64,000 bases of DNA from Bacillota bacterium (GCA_024653485.1 JANLFY010000006.1:149986-213985); one strand, 5' to 3'. Positions 29,107 through 38,326 are shown, numbered from the stretch's first letter. Notes: generated by a model from the letters alone, not told the origin. Made by a program: numbers and translations.

Positions 29107-29348
29107 GATTTGGGATTCGGCGGCCTGTCGCGGAACTCGGACATGACAAGTTTGTATACGCCCCAGAACCCCGCGAGAGCGCCAAGGAGAAACCCCACGA
29201 CAGCCAGGCACGGACGTGTCCCAAACTTGGCGTCAAGCGCGTAGCCTGCGGCGAACCCCAGAGCCATGGACCCTGCGATGTTGAAACTGATGGTGCCGTA
29301 GAACTTGAAAGCCCTGACAAGCTCTGGGTCAAACCTGCCCTCGCTCAA
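29103..29348 (-). CDS. atpZ: AtpZ/AtpI-family protein
   Basis: An 81-residue protein with two membrane helices and the family pattern FYGTISFNIAGSMALGFAAGYALDAKFG..GFLLGALAGFWGVYKLV. It starts with TTG behind GGAGGTG and heads the atp operon. Family members accompany ATP synthases and are implicated in divalent-cation transport coupled to assembly. Confidence 0.85.
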   Translation of the reverse strand: MSEGRFDPELVRAFKFYGTISFNIAGSMALGFAAGYALDAKFGTRPCLAVVGFLLGALAGFWGVYKLVMSEFRDRPPNPKS

Positions 29349-29418
29349 GCTTCCACCTCCAGCCGCCGGAGCACCGCCCTCCCCGCTACGGGCCGAGCGT
29401 GCCCAGGCCCATGCGGGT

Positions 29419-30858
29419 TCAGTGATTCGGTTCCCGGCCGATGGCGGAGGCCTTCAGATCCGGTGCCCTGGGAGCCCCCGAACCGACCAGAACGCGTCTG
29501 GCCCTTGGTCTGTATCGATCGCGGGAAAGAAGCTCCTTGGCCTTCTCGACTCCGCCTATCCTGATGATTCGGTACACACTTACTACGTAACCCCAAGATC
29601 CCTCATCATCCACGATCTCATCGCCCGCCGCGAGCGCCGGATCCTCCTTCCTGACGACGCTCGGCGGGAGCTTCTCCTCGATGTCCGTTCGAATGAGGAC
29701 CTCCCTATCCGGAGGGGCGTCCCCGTAAATCTTCACAGTGACGGAGTCCCTCCCCACGTGGGACATCACCATTACGTGGCCCGGGGCGTCGTTCCTGAAC
29801 CGGAAGTCGATGTAGTCGTATGCGACGGTGGCGTCCCGCCCGACCGGCACGTACGCCGGGGCGACCGAGTGGTTCGCGCGCGCCACGACCTCCAATCCAG
29901 CGAGGAGAACCGCGTTATACAGAGTGGATGATACCTGGCAGATGCCTCCGCCAACTCCTGGAACCAGCTCGTCTTCGATCACCACCGGAGCCTCGAGGTA
30001 TCCTGTGTCCTTGCTGCGCGGACCCACGGCCGCGTTGAACGAGAACACCTCGCCCGGGGCCACCAGCACCCCGTTGATCGCTTGAGCCGCAGAGCGGATG
30101 TTGTGCGTTCTCGCTTCGTCGTCCGGAGCGAAGCGTGTGGTGTACGCGCCAATGCACCTCTTGATTCTCATCGCCTCAAGTTGCTCGGTGGTGACTTGGG
30201 GGGCAACTGGTTCCACGATCAGACGCACTTGTCGCCCCTCTCTCTGGAGGAGCGCATCTCTTATCGCGGCACCTAGCCTGCTCGTGTCCAACCGCCGTCC
30301 GACAACAGAGGGTTTGATCCGGACAGTGTCGTCGGGTGCTATGGAGAAGCCCGCATTCTCGGCGGGGACATCGATCTCCGCTGCAAGCTCGAACAGAATG
30401 TCCCTGAAGAGGTATTCGTCCACCGTTGTCACCAGCGGGATCTTGCGACCGGACGCAGCGACGGTCCGTCTCTCCCGCCATCTCGCCAGCCAAGAGCCGG
30501 TTCGTCCTATGGCCATGGCGCGGTCGACCGTGGCAGGAATGTCCACCTCCACACCAATGTCGGAGGGATTCAGTTGCCACGATTGGTCCTCCCAGACAAG
30601 GGTGATCGGCAGCGTCACTACGTCGGAGACAAAGCGGGTCAGTGCGCGCGTTGCTTCCTCGCGCGTGAGGCCGCCCAATGGGATATCGGCGACACTTACT
30701 CCTTTGGCGATCGGGGAGGCCGCCAAGTCGCGCGCATAGGCCAGGCTTGTTCCGGTAAGCAACGTAACCACCACAAGGGCCACGGCCGCTGACACGGGAA
30801 CCGCGGCGGTGTTGGCCGCCCTGAGCCCTCTGATTGTCAACCCCGTCTGCACGGTCAC
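29419..30858 (-). CDS. VanW-family exported protein (YoaR-like)
   Basis: A 479-residue protein with an N-terminal membrane anchor or signal (VSAAVALVVVTLLTGTSLAYA). A YoaR-type putative peptidoglycan-binding domain follows (residues about 50-235), then the VanW domain (about 245-385: TRFAPDDEARTHNIRSAA, NGVLVAPGEVFSFN, GVGGGICQVSSTLYNAVL). A C-terminal G5-like stretch comes last. It probably acts in the cell envelope. Its name comes from vancomycin-resistance loci, but no resistance genes are nearby, so resistance should not be assumed. GTG start. Confidence 0.88.
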   Translation of the reverse strand: MTVQTGLTIRGLRAANTAAVPVSAAVALVVVTLLTGTSLAYARDLAASPIAKGVSVADIPLGGLTREEATRALTRFVSDVVTLPITLVWEDQSWQLNPSDIGVEVDIPATVDRAMAIGRTGSWLARWRERRTVAASGRKIPLVTTVDEYLFRDILFELAAEIDVPAENAGFSIAPDDTVRIKPSVVGRRLDTSRLGAAIRDALLQREGRQVRLIVEPVAPQVTTEQLEAMRIKRCIGAYTTRFAPDDEARTHNIRSAAQAINGVLVAPGEVFSFNAAVGPRSKDTGYLEAPVVIEDELVPGVGGGICQVSSTLYNAVLLAGLEVVARANHSVAPAYVPVGRDATVAYDYIDFRFRNDAPGHVMVMSHVGRDSVTVKIYGDAPPDREVLIRTDIEEKLPPSVVRKEDPALAAGDEIVDDEGSWGYVVSVYRIIRIGGVEKAKELLSRDRYRPRARRVLVGSGAPRAPDLKASAIGREPNH

Positions 30859-30911
30859 ATCATCCCCGCTTCAGGCCGGGCCGGGCCGGACCCTCGGCCC
30901 GGCAAGACGCG

Positions 30912-31655
30912 TCATTTCTTGAAGATGAAAAGGTAGGCGAAGATGAGGCCCCCCGCGATCAGAAGCCAGAGGTGCCTCCCGAATCGGGCCGTCTCGCCCT
31001 GCAAGGCCGAGCGACGCAGCTGAAGCCTGCTCGCCTGCTTGAAATGGATGACTGCCCGATCGATCTTCCCCATTTGCCTGTACGCCACCGCAAGATTGTG
31101 GTGGGCGGTGGCGTACTCGGGGTCCACCGACAACGCCATCTTATAGAATTCCACGGCTTTGTCAAGCATGCCGCTCTCCTTGTATGTGTTCCCCAGGTTG
31201 CTCATGGCGGCAGCGCACCGCGGATCCGTGGCGAGAGCCCTCTCAAACAGTTTCCTAGCTTCGTCCAACTTGCCCTGGCGGGCAAGGACGACCCCTAACT
31301 TGTTCTGGGCCTCTGCATTTCTGGGGTCCGCCGCTACCGCAGCCTCGAACTCCGCCAGCGCCTCGTCCAATCTTCCACTATTCAGGAGTTCGCAACCTCT
31401 CCTCACCAGCTCCATGGCGTCTACCTGGCTGGAGGAACCATGCCCCTGACTTGCAGCTCCATCGGATGCCCGGTCCACCTCTGCGGCCGCGCGCGGTAGG
31501 CGCGCGCCACCCCGCGTTCTTACGGCGCGCAGCGGTCCATCAGCGCCTGCGGCGCGCGTCTCACCAGCGGGGCCCCGGGTTGCCTGACTATCAGTGGAAG
31601 CGCTGGTCTCGTGGCCTTGTCGTAACGTTGGACGCGGACGCGTTCTTCTCCGCAC
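30912..31655 (-). CDS. TPR-repeat protein with C-terminal membrane anchor
   Basis: A 247-residue protein. An Arg/Ala/Gly-rich, likely disordered N-terminus of about 80 residues is followed by three to four TPR units (LLNSGRLDEALAEFEAAVAADP, QGKLDEARKLFERALATDP, SGMLDKAVEFYKMALSVDP, MGKIDRAVIHFKQA). The C-terminus is one membrane helix (LWLLIAGGLIFAYLFIF). The GTG at 31655 is preferred because GGAGGAGGT lies 7 nt upstream and the ATG at 31724 falls inside a -10 promoter box. Probably an intracellular scaffold tethered to the membrane; partner unknown. Confidence 0.8.
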   Translation of the reverse strand: MRRRTRPRPTLRQGHETSASTDSQATRGPAGETRAAGADGPLRAVRTRGGARLPRAAAEVDRASDGAASQGHGSSSQVDAMELVRRGCELLNSGRLDEALAEFEAAVAADPRNAEAQNKLGVVLARQGKLDEARKLFERALATDPRCAAAMSNLGNTYKESGMLDKAVEFYKMALSVDPEYATAHHNLAVAYRQMGKIDRAVIHFKQASRLQLRRSALQGETARFGRHLWLLIAGGLIFAYLFIFKK

Positions 31656-31722
31656 AGACCGTACCTCCTCCGCTACACTGCCGCTCGCCTGCCGCGACAA
31701 AAGCTGTGCATCCTCCACGCCC

Positions 31723-31751
31723 ATTATAGATCAGAGTGAGCCGGCTGTCTT
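31723..31751 (-). promoter_or_regulatory. Sigma-A-type promoter of the TPR gene
   Basis: AAGACA (31751-31746), 17-bp spacer, TATAAT (31728-31723) on the minus strand. This places transcription start about 60 nt before the chosen GTG. Confidence 0.65.
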
Positions 31752-31849
31752 GCGGGAGGCCGCCTCGGCGGACGAGGCGGTGGATCAAGCCATGGCGTGC
31801 ATTCGCAACAATGACTTGAAACTTTGGGCACGTCCGGCTCGGAAGAGGC

Positions 31850-32917
31850 TCATGTCAAAATTGTTATAGTAAGACGCTCTCTGACATACGCCGCGGCTAG
31901 ACCGAGGACCAGCGGGAGCCCGAGGTAGCCAAACGCAGGGTACACCCGGCCGACCAGACGTGCAAAGCCGATCCGGGCGACTAGGGCTGCAGCGAGCGTA
32001 ACGACGGCGGCCAACGTCTGCTGAGATACGCGAAGCCTCTTCGCCAATCTGCGCGACATCGCGAAGCCCCCTGCCGCCGCTGTGGTGATCATGGCCACCC
32101 ACAGCACTGCCGAGTACGCGAGCCGGAATGCCGCTCCGAGCCGTGAGGCGGCAAGCAACATGGGAACCTCGGTCCTCCAGACCTCTTCGCCATGGAGCAT
32201 TAGTGTAACGTGGATGGCGGCCAGGAAGATCAGGAGCACAGCCCCTCCTAGTGCCGCGCCTCGTCGGGCGGTTCTCGTGTCCTCCAGCTCCTCTCCCATT
32301 GAGGCAAAGGCCGCAAAGGCAAGCAGAAGATTATACGACACGTACACGACGCTCGAGACCGGCCATGCTGGGAGGAGGAGATTGCCTGAGGCCCTTTCCG
32401 CGGCACGGACATACGGGGGTGGAAGGACGCCGCAACCGGCCCTGATGAGAGAGATGGCGGCGACCGTCACGGGCACACCCAGCAGCAGCGGAGCCAGCAG
32501 CGCGTTGATGGAGAGCAGTCCCGCCGCCCCTCTAGTGGACGCAATCAAGGTAACGGCGGCAGTGATAGCCATTCCGAGCTCAGCGGCCAGCCCTGCCTGC
32601 TCCCTGAACAACGCTCCGCTTCCTGAAAGCATGATGCACAACGAACAAAACATGAACACTGTAAGAAGCCAGTCGAGCGCTCTAACTAGCGCCCTCCCGG
32701 CGACGAGAGCGAGCAGCTCCTCGGGTGATGAGGTCCCGTGTCTCGAGGCGAGGTCGGCGAGGAGCACGCCGAAGACAATGAAAAGAAGGCCGGCCAGCAG
32801 GACTCCGAGGTTGCCCTTTGAAGAGAATCCAACGAAGAAATGAAGGTGTTCCTGCCCCGATGCGAAGCCGGCCCCGACCACCGTCCCGAGGTAAGTGGCG
32901 GCTAGCTTGATGTCCAT
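31850..32917 (-). CDS. YkvI-like membrane transporter
   Basis: A 355-residue integral membrane protein with about ten helices, beginning MDIKLAATYLGTVVGAGFASGQEHLHFF. The VGAGFASGQE motif breaks helix 1 as in LeuT-fold carriers, and the overall pattern matches Bacillus YkvI. Upstream in-frame codons are Arg/Gly-rich and excluded. The ribosome-binding site is weak (GGCGGCGG). Substrate unknown. A 534-nt gap separates it from the divergent yyaC. Confidence 0.8.
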   Translation of the reverse strand: MDIKLAATYLGTVVGAGFASGQEHLHFFVGFSSKGNLGVLLAGLLFIVFGVLLADLASRHGTSSPEELLALVAGRALVRALDWLLTVFMFCSLCIMLSGSGALFREQAGLAAELGMAITAAVTLIASTRGAAGLLSINALLAPLLLGVPVTVAAISLIRAGCGVLPPPYVRAAERASGNLLLPAWPVSSVVYVSYNLLLAFAAFASMGEELEDTRTARRGAALGGAVLLIFLAAIHVTLMLHGEEVWRTEVPMLLAASRLGAAFRLAYSAVLWVAMITTAAAGGFAMSRRLAKRLRVSQQTLAAVVTLAAALVARIGFARLVGRVYPAFGYLGLPLVLGLAAAYVRERLTITILT

Positions 32918-33327
32918 GTGGCCGCCGCCGCGTCGTTCTGCGCCTCCGCGCACTCGTCCACCTCCCCTATGTCCCTGAGACGCCTGACGAGCGCGGCACA
33001 AGGCGGCGCTCGCAACACAGTCCTGTTTGACGCGGCTCTTTCGAGCCCGCTTCCGATGATGCGCAGGGAGAGCGCCCGCACGGTAATCCATATTCAAGAC
33101 GAGGGCTTTTGCAGCACTCACGCATGGTGAGCCTACCTAGGGCCTGCGCCACGGGAGTACCGCCGCTGCCCAGCCTCGTGAGGCAGTCTCCAAGCGGAGG
33201 CAGCGCTGGCGGGCCACGGTCGAGAAGGGACCGCGAGCCCTGCCTCTCGGAACCGCCCTCGGCCGATCACCGGCAAGCTCTCCTATCCTCAGGAGGCGAG
33301 GCGGAGCCACCGGGCGCCGACGAACGG

Positions 33328-33356
33328 GAATACGCGCGGTGCGGCGATCATATACT
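33328..33356 (+). promoter_or_regulatory. Possible sporulation-sigma promoter upstream of yyaC
   Basis: GAATAC and CATATACT, with 16 nt between ATA and CATATACT, resemble a sigma-E-type promoter, about 95 nt before the yyaC start. The rest of the divergent gap 32918-33451 holds nothing I recognise. Confidence 0.35.
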
Positions 33357-33451
33357 GCAAGTGACGTTTCGTCCTTGAGCAACGTTCCCGTCTTCGGGTT
33401 CTTGCGCTTGTTGGGGACGACTGCGGGCGACTGCAAGAGGAGGGCGCTCCT

Positions 33452-34087
33452 TTGACGTTCTTGGGCAGCAGCCGCGACTCTGTGTGTCGGGCTCACGTGG
33501 ATGACCCGGACGCGACGGCGATCTTAGCCGGTTCGCTTCGGTCCATGATCTCGCGGGACCTACCGGACGCACCTCGCAGGCCGCTTGTGTTCTTCTGCAT
33601 TGGGACGGACCGATCAACGGGTGACTCGCTGGGGCCTCTGACAGGCAGCCGCCTCATCAGCCTGGGCATTGATGGCTGTCGCGTGTGGGGCACGCTCGAT
33701 AACCCGGTTCACGCGGCCAATTTGCAGACGGCTATCGACCGCGTACTATCCATGTTCAGGAACCCGTACATCGTAGCGGTTGACGCGTGCCTGGGCAGAC
33801 TGGAGAACGTGGGGACGATCACCGCGAGCCGGGGCCCGCTGCGGCCGGGCACCGGCGTAAGCAAGAACCTTCCTCAGGTCGGGCACGCGCACGTCACCGG
33901 CATCGTGAATGTGGGAGGCTACATGGAGTACATGGTCCTCCAGAACACCAGGCTATGCCTGGTGATGCGAATGGCCGACATCATAGGGACTGCACTTGCG
34001 TCGGCCGCGCGGGACTTCATGGATGCGTGGGTGGGCAGCGAGACCAGTCAGCGGGTCGCGGCTGCCAGGTGGGATCAGCGCACCTGA
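33452..34087 (+). CDS. yyaC: Spore protease YyaC (DUF1256)
   Basis: A 211-residue member of the YyaC/GPR-like family, made in the forespore of Bacillus. Diagnostic segments are FFCIGTDRSTGDSLGPLTG, IVAVDACLGRLENVGTI, GVSKNLPQVGHAHVTGIVN and VGGYMEYMVLQNTRLCLVMRMA. The TTG at 33452 follows AGAGGAGGG. It converges with the ykuS-like gene 21 nt away. Its presence supports an endospore-forming host. Confidence 0.93.
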   Translation: MTFLGSSRDSVCRAHVDDPDATAILAGSLRSMISRDLPDAPRRPLVFFCIGTDRSTGDSLGPLTGSRLISLGIDGCRVWGTLDNPVHAANLQTAIDRVLSMFRNPYIVAVDACLGRLENVGTITASRGPLRPGTGVSKNLPQVGHAHVTGIVNVGGYMEYMVLQNTRLCLVMRMADIIGTALASAARDFMDAWVGSETSQRVAAARWDQRT

Positions 34088-34108
34088 GGTCGCGGACGGT
34101 CCGGCCGA

Positions 34109-34354
34109 TCATATTAGTTCAAGGCGCTGCTCGAGTGCCCTCAGGACTTCGTCCGGGCGCTTTCCGGTGACGTCTAGCACCGGCGCTTCGGTATCGATCG
34201 CTGAAACGCCTGAGTGGTTTACGTCCATGCCGCTGACGAGCACCGCGTCAGCGATGTCGAGTCCTTCCTCGAGGCTCACCACCTGGTAGCCTTCCTCTTC
34301 AAGCATCTCTCGGTAGTCCGGCAGAGCGTCGGAGACTGCTATGATCCCTTTCAT
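34109..34354 (-). CDS. UPF0180 protein (YkuS-like)
   Basis: An 81-residue protein, MKGIIAVSDALPDYREML, then EEEGYQVVSLEEG and AVLVSGMDVNHSG, with the pattern of UPF0180. The family is small, soluble and typical of spore-forming Bacillota, with no known function. GAGGTGAG precedes the ATG at 34354; an upstream in-frame extension overlaps the phosphoribosyltransferase gene and is rejected. Confidence 0.8.
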   Translation of the reverse strand: MKGIIAVSDALPDYREMLEEEGYQVVSLEEGLDIADAVLVSGMDVNHSGVSAIDTEAPVLDVTGKRPDEVLRALEQRLELI

Positions 34355-34412
34355 TTCAAGCTCACCTCGGGCCATATCATCCCTCGCTCTGTTTCGGAGT
34401 ATTCTCTGTCTC

Positions 34413-35084
34413 TCAGGGAGACTCTTCAGGGGGCGTTTTCGGAGCGTTTCGGAAGCGCCGGACCCGCGCCAGCAGCGCCTGCACCTCCTCGTCCGACACT
34501 TGTGTGAAGTCCTCATAGAACTGTCCCACGGCGAAGAAGAGCGCTGGTGTGCTCAGCACGACGACTTCGTCCGCCTCTGCCTCGAGCGTCGGAACGGTCT
34601 CGGGAGGTGCAACCGGCACCGCGGCCACGAGTCGCATCGGCTCCTGGGTCTTCGCACCGCGGAGCGCGGCGAGCATCGTGTAGCCCGTGGCAACGCCGTC
34701 GTCCACGATGATGACCGTCCTGCCCTTGATGCTCGGCACCGGCTCAGAACCGCGGTACAAACGAGACCTGCGCTCGATCTCCGCCCTTTCCTTGGCAACC
34801 GCCTCACGCATATAGTCACGCGTAACGGAAAGACTGCGGATTAGGTCGTCGTTGAGAAGGACTCCGTGATCGGACACTGCACCGATGGCGAGCTCTGGGT
34901 CGCTTGGCGCCGGGATCTTCCGAGGTATGACGATGTCCAGGTCCGCAGAGAGTGCAAGGGCTATCTCCGCGCCCACGGGGACGCCCCCTCTGGGCAAAGC
35001 CAACACGAGCGCATCAGTTCCCGCGTATCGTTCGAGCTTCTTGGCAAGCAAGCGACCTGCTTGGGCGCGGTCTTTGAAGGTCAT
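34413..35084 (-). CDS. Phosphoribosyltransferase-domain protein (COG1926)
   Basis: A 223-residue type I phosphoribosyltransferase fold: LALPRGGVPVGAEIALAL at the N-terminus and the PRPP-binding loop VIIVDDGVATGYT. In this family the substrate is not established. The ATG overlaps the bactofilin stop by 4 nt (ATGA), so the two are co-translated; the reason for the pairing is not obvious. Confidence 0.86.
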   Translation of the reverse strand: MTFKDRAQAGRLLAKKLERYAGTDALVLALPRGGVPVGAEIALALSADLDIVIPRKIPAPSDPELAIGAVSDHGVLLNDDLIRSLSVTRDYMREAVAKERAEIERRSRLYRGSEPVPSIKGRTVIIVDDGVATGYTMLAALRGAKTQEPMRLVAAVPVAPPETVPTLEAEADEVVVLSTPALFFAVGQFYEDFTQVSDEEVQALLARVRRFRNAPKTPPEESP

Positions 35085-35524
35085 GCTGGGCCGTCCCCTG
35101 ATGCTCCGTCTTCGCCTTCCGGGAGCGCGGGCGGAGCGGTTTTCCCAGGCAGCAGCCTGCCTCGCGCCGGCGCTTCAGTCATTTCGCACGCGCCCTTGAA
35201 GATTGCCCCGTCCTCTATCGCGAGAACCGCCGTCTTTACGTCTCCGTACAGCTTGCCCGTGGGAAGGAGCTCCAGCCTGCCCTCTGAGTGAATGTTCCCC
35301 TGGACTTCTCCCGCAACGGTCACATTGCGCGCGTGAATCGACGCAACGAGTCGACCGGGCTCGCCGACGATAACGTCTCCGTCAGCGTCAATCTCGCCGT
35401 CAACGGTGCCTTCGATACGAATCGTGCCTTCCGCCTGGATCCGACCGCTGATTCGGGTGTCCTTTCCGATGATGGTGTCCACCTTCTTCGGCTGCTGCGG
35501 CTCGCCAGTTCGCTTGCCGAACAT
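35081..35524 (-). CDS. Bactofilin
   Basis: Polymer-forming cytoskeletal protein of 147 residues. The core (about 20-110) is a beta-helix with repeated hydrophobic periodicity: TIIGKDTRISGRIQAEGTIRIEG, then GEIDADGDVIVGEPG and VQGNIHSEGRLELLPTGKLYG. The C-terminal 35 residues are Gly/Pro/Ala-rich and probably disordered. ATG at 35524 follows GGGGAGG. It sits 204 nt downstream of an M23 peptidase, a pairing common for bactofilins that localise cell-wall hydrolases. Confidence 0.93.
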   Translation of the reverse strand: MFGKRTGEPQQPKKVDTIIGKDTRISGRIQAEGTIRIEGTVDGEIDADGDVIVGEPGRLVASIHARNVTVAGEVQGNIHSEGRLELLPTGKLYGDVKTAVLAIEDGAIFKGACEMTEAPARGRLLPGKTAPPALPEGEDGASGDGPA

Positions 35525-35728
35525 GCGGGTTTCCTCCCCTCTGAGATCGTGAAGTCCGGTCGTGGGGTCTGGCAGCGCACTTTGACGCGGGAACCCGGGA
35601 TGATGCCGGTATGGCAGGGTAGGTTTACTCAGCTGGCGTGGAGTTGGTTTGGGCACCTTGCGCTCGCACGACATGCCCTCTGCGGGGAGTCCCCGCGGAG
35701 GCGCGTGCTGGCCGTCGGTGACACTCCC

Positions 35729-36739
35729 TCACATGTAGTTCCGGGGGTTCACAGGCTTGCCGGACAGTCGCACCTCATAGTGAACGTGCGGACCCGTGCT
35801 CGTCCCAGAGCTGCCAACGTATGCTATGGTCTGCCCGCGCTTCACCCGCTGTCCCGCCCGGACCACGTTGCGCGAGTTGTGAGCGTATACCGTCTGGAGC
35901 CCGTAACCGTGGTCTATGATCACCATTCTGCCATACCCCGCCTGCGTGCCGCTGAAGCGGACGGTCCCGTTGGCGGTCGCCCGGATCGGTGTTCCCGTGG
36001 GCGCGGCAATGTCGATCCCCTCATGGCCTTGGATGCGGCCGGTGATCGGATGGCGTCGCCTCCCGAAGCTCGAAGTCACCCGCCCTCTCGTCGGCCAACC
36101 ACTAGGCGTGTGGTCCAGCTTGCTCCTGTACGACTCTGCGGAGCGCCGCAGTGACGAGAAGCTGGTGGACATGGTGTCTACGGCGCGAACGAGTTCGTCG
36201 AGACGCGACTCTGTCTGGGTGACGAGGGCTTCATCCTCCGCCACAGGCTCATCTGTGCCGGGTGCGCCGCGCTCCGCCCCGGGCAGCGCGCCACGCTCAT
36301 AGTCTCCACGACTCGCCAGAGACACGGGAGCGGTTGATACTTTCTTGCCCTTAATGATACCCATTATTTCCTTGCTTAGGGCATCTAGGCGGGAAAGTTC
36401 TTCTTCGAGTTCGGCCGTCCTCTTCGCGAAACCTTCGAGCTGTTTCTTGTTGGCGGCGTTAATGCGCTCGAGTTCCGCGTTCTTCTTCGCCAACTCCTCG
36501 ATATGAGCGTCCTTGACGACCTGTTGATGGTAGAACCTGGCCACCGTCGCGGTCATGCCGAAGTAGGACAGCACCAGGAAGGACACGACAGCTACCGCCA
36601 CGCCCGCTCCAGCGTAAACAAGGAGCAGCGGGACGCTAATGCTCCGGATGCTGCCGTCTGTAGTAGGTATCGCCATGATCGTGAGCGCGCTTCGGCGGCG
36701 TCTCGCAAACTTGCGCCTGAGCAGCCTGCGCCACATCAT
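35729..36739 (-). CDS. M23 (LytM-type) metallopeptidase, membrane-anchored
   Basis: A 336-residue envelope enzyme. A basic cytoplasmic N-terminus leads to one membrane helix (LLLVYAGAGVAVAVVSFLVL), a coiled coil (about residues 75-125) and a C-terminal M23 domain. Zinc-site motifs are intact: HEGIDIA and HVHYEV, with HPITGR and YGLQTVYAHNS between. It likely cleaves peptidoglycan cross-links. It is positioned upstream of bactofilin, suggesting it is spatially controlled by that scaffold. Start behind GGAAGGGG. Confidence 0.92.
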   Translation of the reverse strand: MMWRRLLRRKFARRRRSALTIMAIPTTDGSIRSISVPLLLVYAGAGVAVAVVSFLVLSYFGMTATVARFYHQQVVKDAHIEELAKKNAELERINAANKKQLEGFAKRTAELEEELSRLDALSKEIMGIIKGKKVSTAPVSLASRGDYERGALPGAERGAPGTDEPVAEDEALVTQTESRLDELVRAVDTMSTSFSSLRRSAESYRSKLDHTPSGWPTRGRVTSSFGRRRHPITGRIQGHEGIDIAAPTGTPIRATANGTVRFSGTQAGYGRMVIIDHGYGLQTVYAHNSRNVVRAGQRVKRGQTIAYVGSSGTSTGPHVHYEVRLSGKPVNPRNYM

Positions 36740-37158
36740 GGTTCGCCCCTTCCGAAGGATAGTCTCGCCGGTCGCTCTGCCGCCGGATACTAGGTTGGCG
36801 CCCTCTTCGGCGACCCGAAACGGAGGCTGGTCAACTGGGAAGCATGTGATCTACTGCCGGAATTACGAGCTAGCAGGGAGCGGTCACCAGAACTCACAGA
36901 GCGACCCAGAAGGCAGGTTGAAACTTCGACGTCGCTGCCAGATTTCCTGCTTTGTCAGCTGACATGCGCCGGGTTTTTTGCGCGCCCTCCGCACAGCTAA
37001 GTGTGCTCCCCCGAGCGCTCCGATATGCACCGCCGAGGGCTGAGCGGCCCGGACGACGCGCGCGCCGCGGGAGCCGGAACCGCAGATGGGCACCGCCCAA
37101 ACCTCTGCATCCGCGGCACGATACGTCTGCACGGTCAGGGCCCTCCGGGGCATTTGCG
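36740..37158. other. Intergenic stretch with a 12-bp palindrome
   Basis: This 419-nt gap carries TGTCAGCTGACA, a perfect palindrome at 36953-36964, next to a GGGTTTTTT run. It could be an operator or half of a terminator. No gene is supported. Confidence 0.5.
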
Positions 37159-37671
37159 TTAGCGCGGGCGACGAAGGGCCTGATCAACCGCTTCTTGCTC
37201 CTCCGCTGTCAACGCGTAACGGGAAGAGCCTCGCTCGACAGGCTTCGCGTACACGCGCGACTCGTCCCGTCCGTAGAGACTGCTCACGACCACGCCGTCT
37301 CCAGACCCGTCGAGGAGAGCGAGAGCGAAGCTCTGGTCTCCCCCGGTGTCCTGAAAGGCATTGAACCTCACGACCCCGAGCCCCTGCACGTGGCGTCTCG
37401 CGTCAACGTGCATATCCTCCACGAACTCTTTGAGGCCCTTGAGTTCCTCTTCGAGTTCACCAATACGCCTCACACAGTCCTCGATCAGTCCCTCCAGACT
37501 CTCCCCTGTCGCCCCTCGAACGAGCGCGTTGTATCTTCGGAGAAGTCTCCCTAGCCTCCAGTCGAGAACTGCCAGCAGCACCGTCCCTGCCGCCAAGAGA
37601 ACGACAAGGCACAGCGCAACCGTTTCCAAGTGAGCGCCGACTGTGTCCTGAAGTCGAGTGATGATGTCCAC
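37159..37671 (-). CDS. DUF4446 membrane protein
   Basis: A 170-residue protein. One N-terminal membrane helix (VALCLVVLLAAGTVLLAVL) is followed by a short coiled coil (LIEDCVRRIGELEEELKGL). A soluble C-terminal part has HVQGLGVVRFNAFQDTGGDQ, SFALALLDGSGDGVVVSSL and YGRDESRVYAKPV, the DUF4446 signature. GTG at 37671 follows GGGAGGAGG. DUF4446 genes often sit next to parAB in clostridia, as here. Function unknown. Confidence 0.85.
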   Translation of the reverse strand: MDIITRLQDTVGAHLETVALCLVVLLAAGTVLLAVLDWRLGRLLRRYNALVRGATGESLEGLIEDCVRRIGELEEELKGLKEFVEDMHVDARRHVQGLGVVRFNAFQDTGGDQSFALALLDGSGDGVVVSSLYGRDESRVYAKPVERGSSRYALTAEEQEAVDQALRRPR

Positions 37672-37789
37672 GCATTCTCCTCCTCCCAACCCGGGTTTCT
37701 ACATTCGACAGGAAGAGAGGCTTTCCTTCTCCACGCTGGGAAGAGGCGCAACTCGATAGGCGGCGGCGCGCCGCTGCCGGCCAAGGCTT

Positions 37790-37805
37790 TATTTCCCGGG
37801 AAATA
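37790..37805. other. Noc-binding site (NBS)
   Basis: TATTTCCCGGGAAATA contains the perfect Bacillus NBS consensus ATTTCCCGGGAAAT (37791-37804). It lies in the 719-nt gap 37672-38390 that also holds a parS site and the parB terminator. Confidence 0.88.
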
Positions 37806-38047
37806 GCCAAATACCACGGCGGCGGCCCGCCGCGTTCGGCCGGGGGCTCTCTTCGGGATCGCCCGGCGCGCCGAGGAAGGCTGCCTCCCGGCGCCTTCCG
37901 TAACCGCACTCGGCCCTTGACCGCGGCTCCGTGCGGCCCGGCAGAGCGCCCTTCCACGCCGGCCTGGAGCTGTTTCGCCGGTTCATTGCGCTGCGTCCGG
38001 CAAGGGTGAAAGCTCGGGATGGGATACTCGGAACGAGGTGTCTAGAG

Positions 38048-38063
38048 TGTTCCACGTGGAACA
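38048..38063. other. parS site, parB-DUF4446 gap
   Basis: TGTTCCACGTGGAACA is a fully palindromic, perfect parS, 243 bp from the NBS and 328 bp downstream of the parB stop. Confidence 0.93.
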
Positions 38064-38282
38064 TTCTCTCTGTGGGCCCGTGCCCCACCCAGTAGCCCAG
38101 GCGCGCCGCGCGTCGCTCCGGCCGCGGTGGGGACACCGGAAGCGCAATGGCGGGAACATGTGTTCCCCATTTCCCATCACGGCCCCGTCGCCCCCTGTCG
38201 CTATCCGGAGGGGGACGAAAGCCGGGAGACGACGATGCTCTGGGCTCTCGTCCGTGCCCCGTCCCTACGAAGAGACACCAGG

Positions 38283-38326
38283 GCTCATAAAAGAACCAGG
38301 CGCCCCTCTCAGTCGGGCACGCCTGG
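38283..38326 (-). terminator. Intrinsic terminator after parB
   Basis: On the minus strand CCAGGCG pairs with CGCCTGG (38326-38296) with further inner CCC/GGG pairing, followed by TTCTTTTA. It lies 65 nt past the parB stop and ends the long rpmH-parB block. Confidence 0.75.

Noticed and set aside
29756..29770. CCCACGTGGG inside the VanW gene as a parS
   Set aside because: Lacks the outer TGTT/AACA bases of parS.
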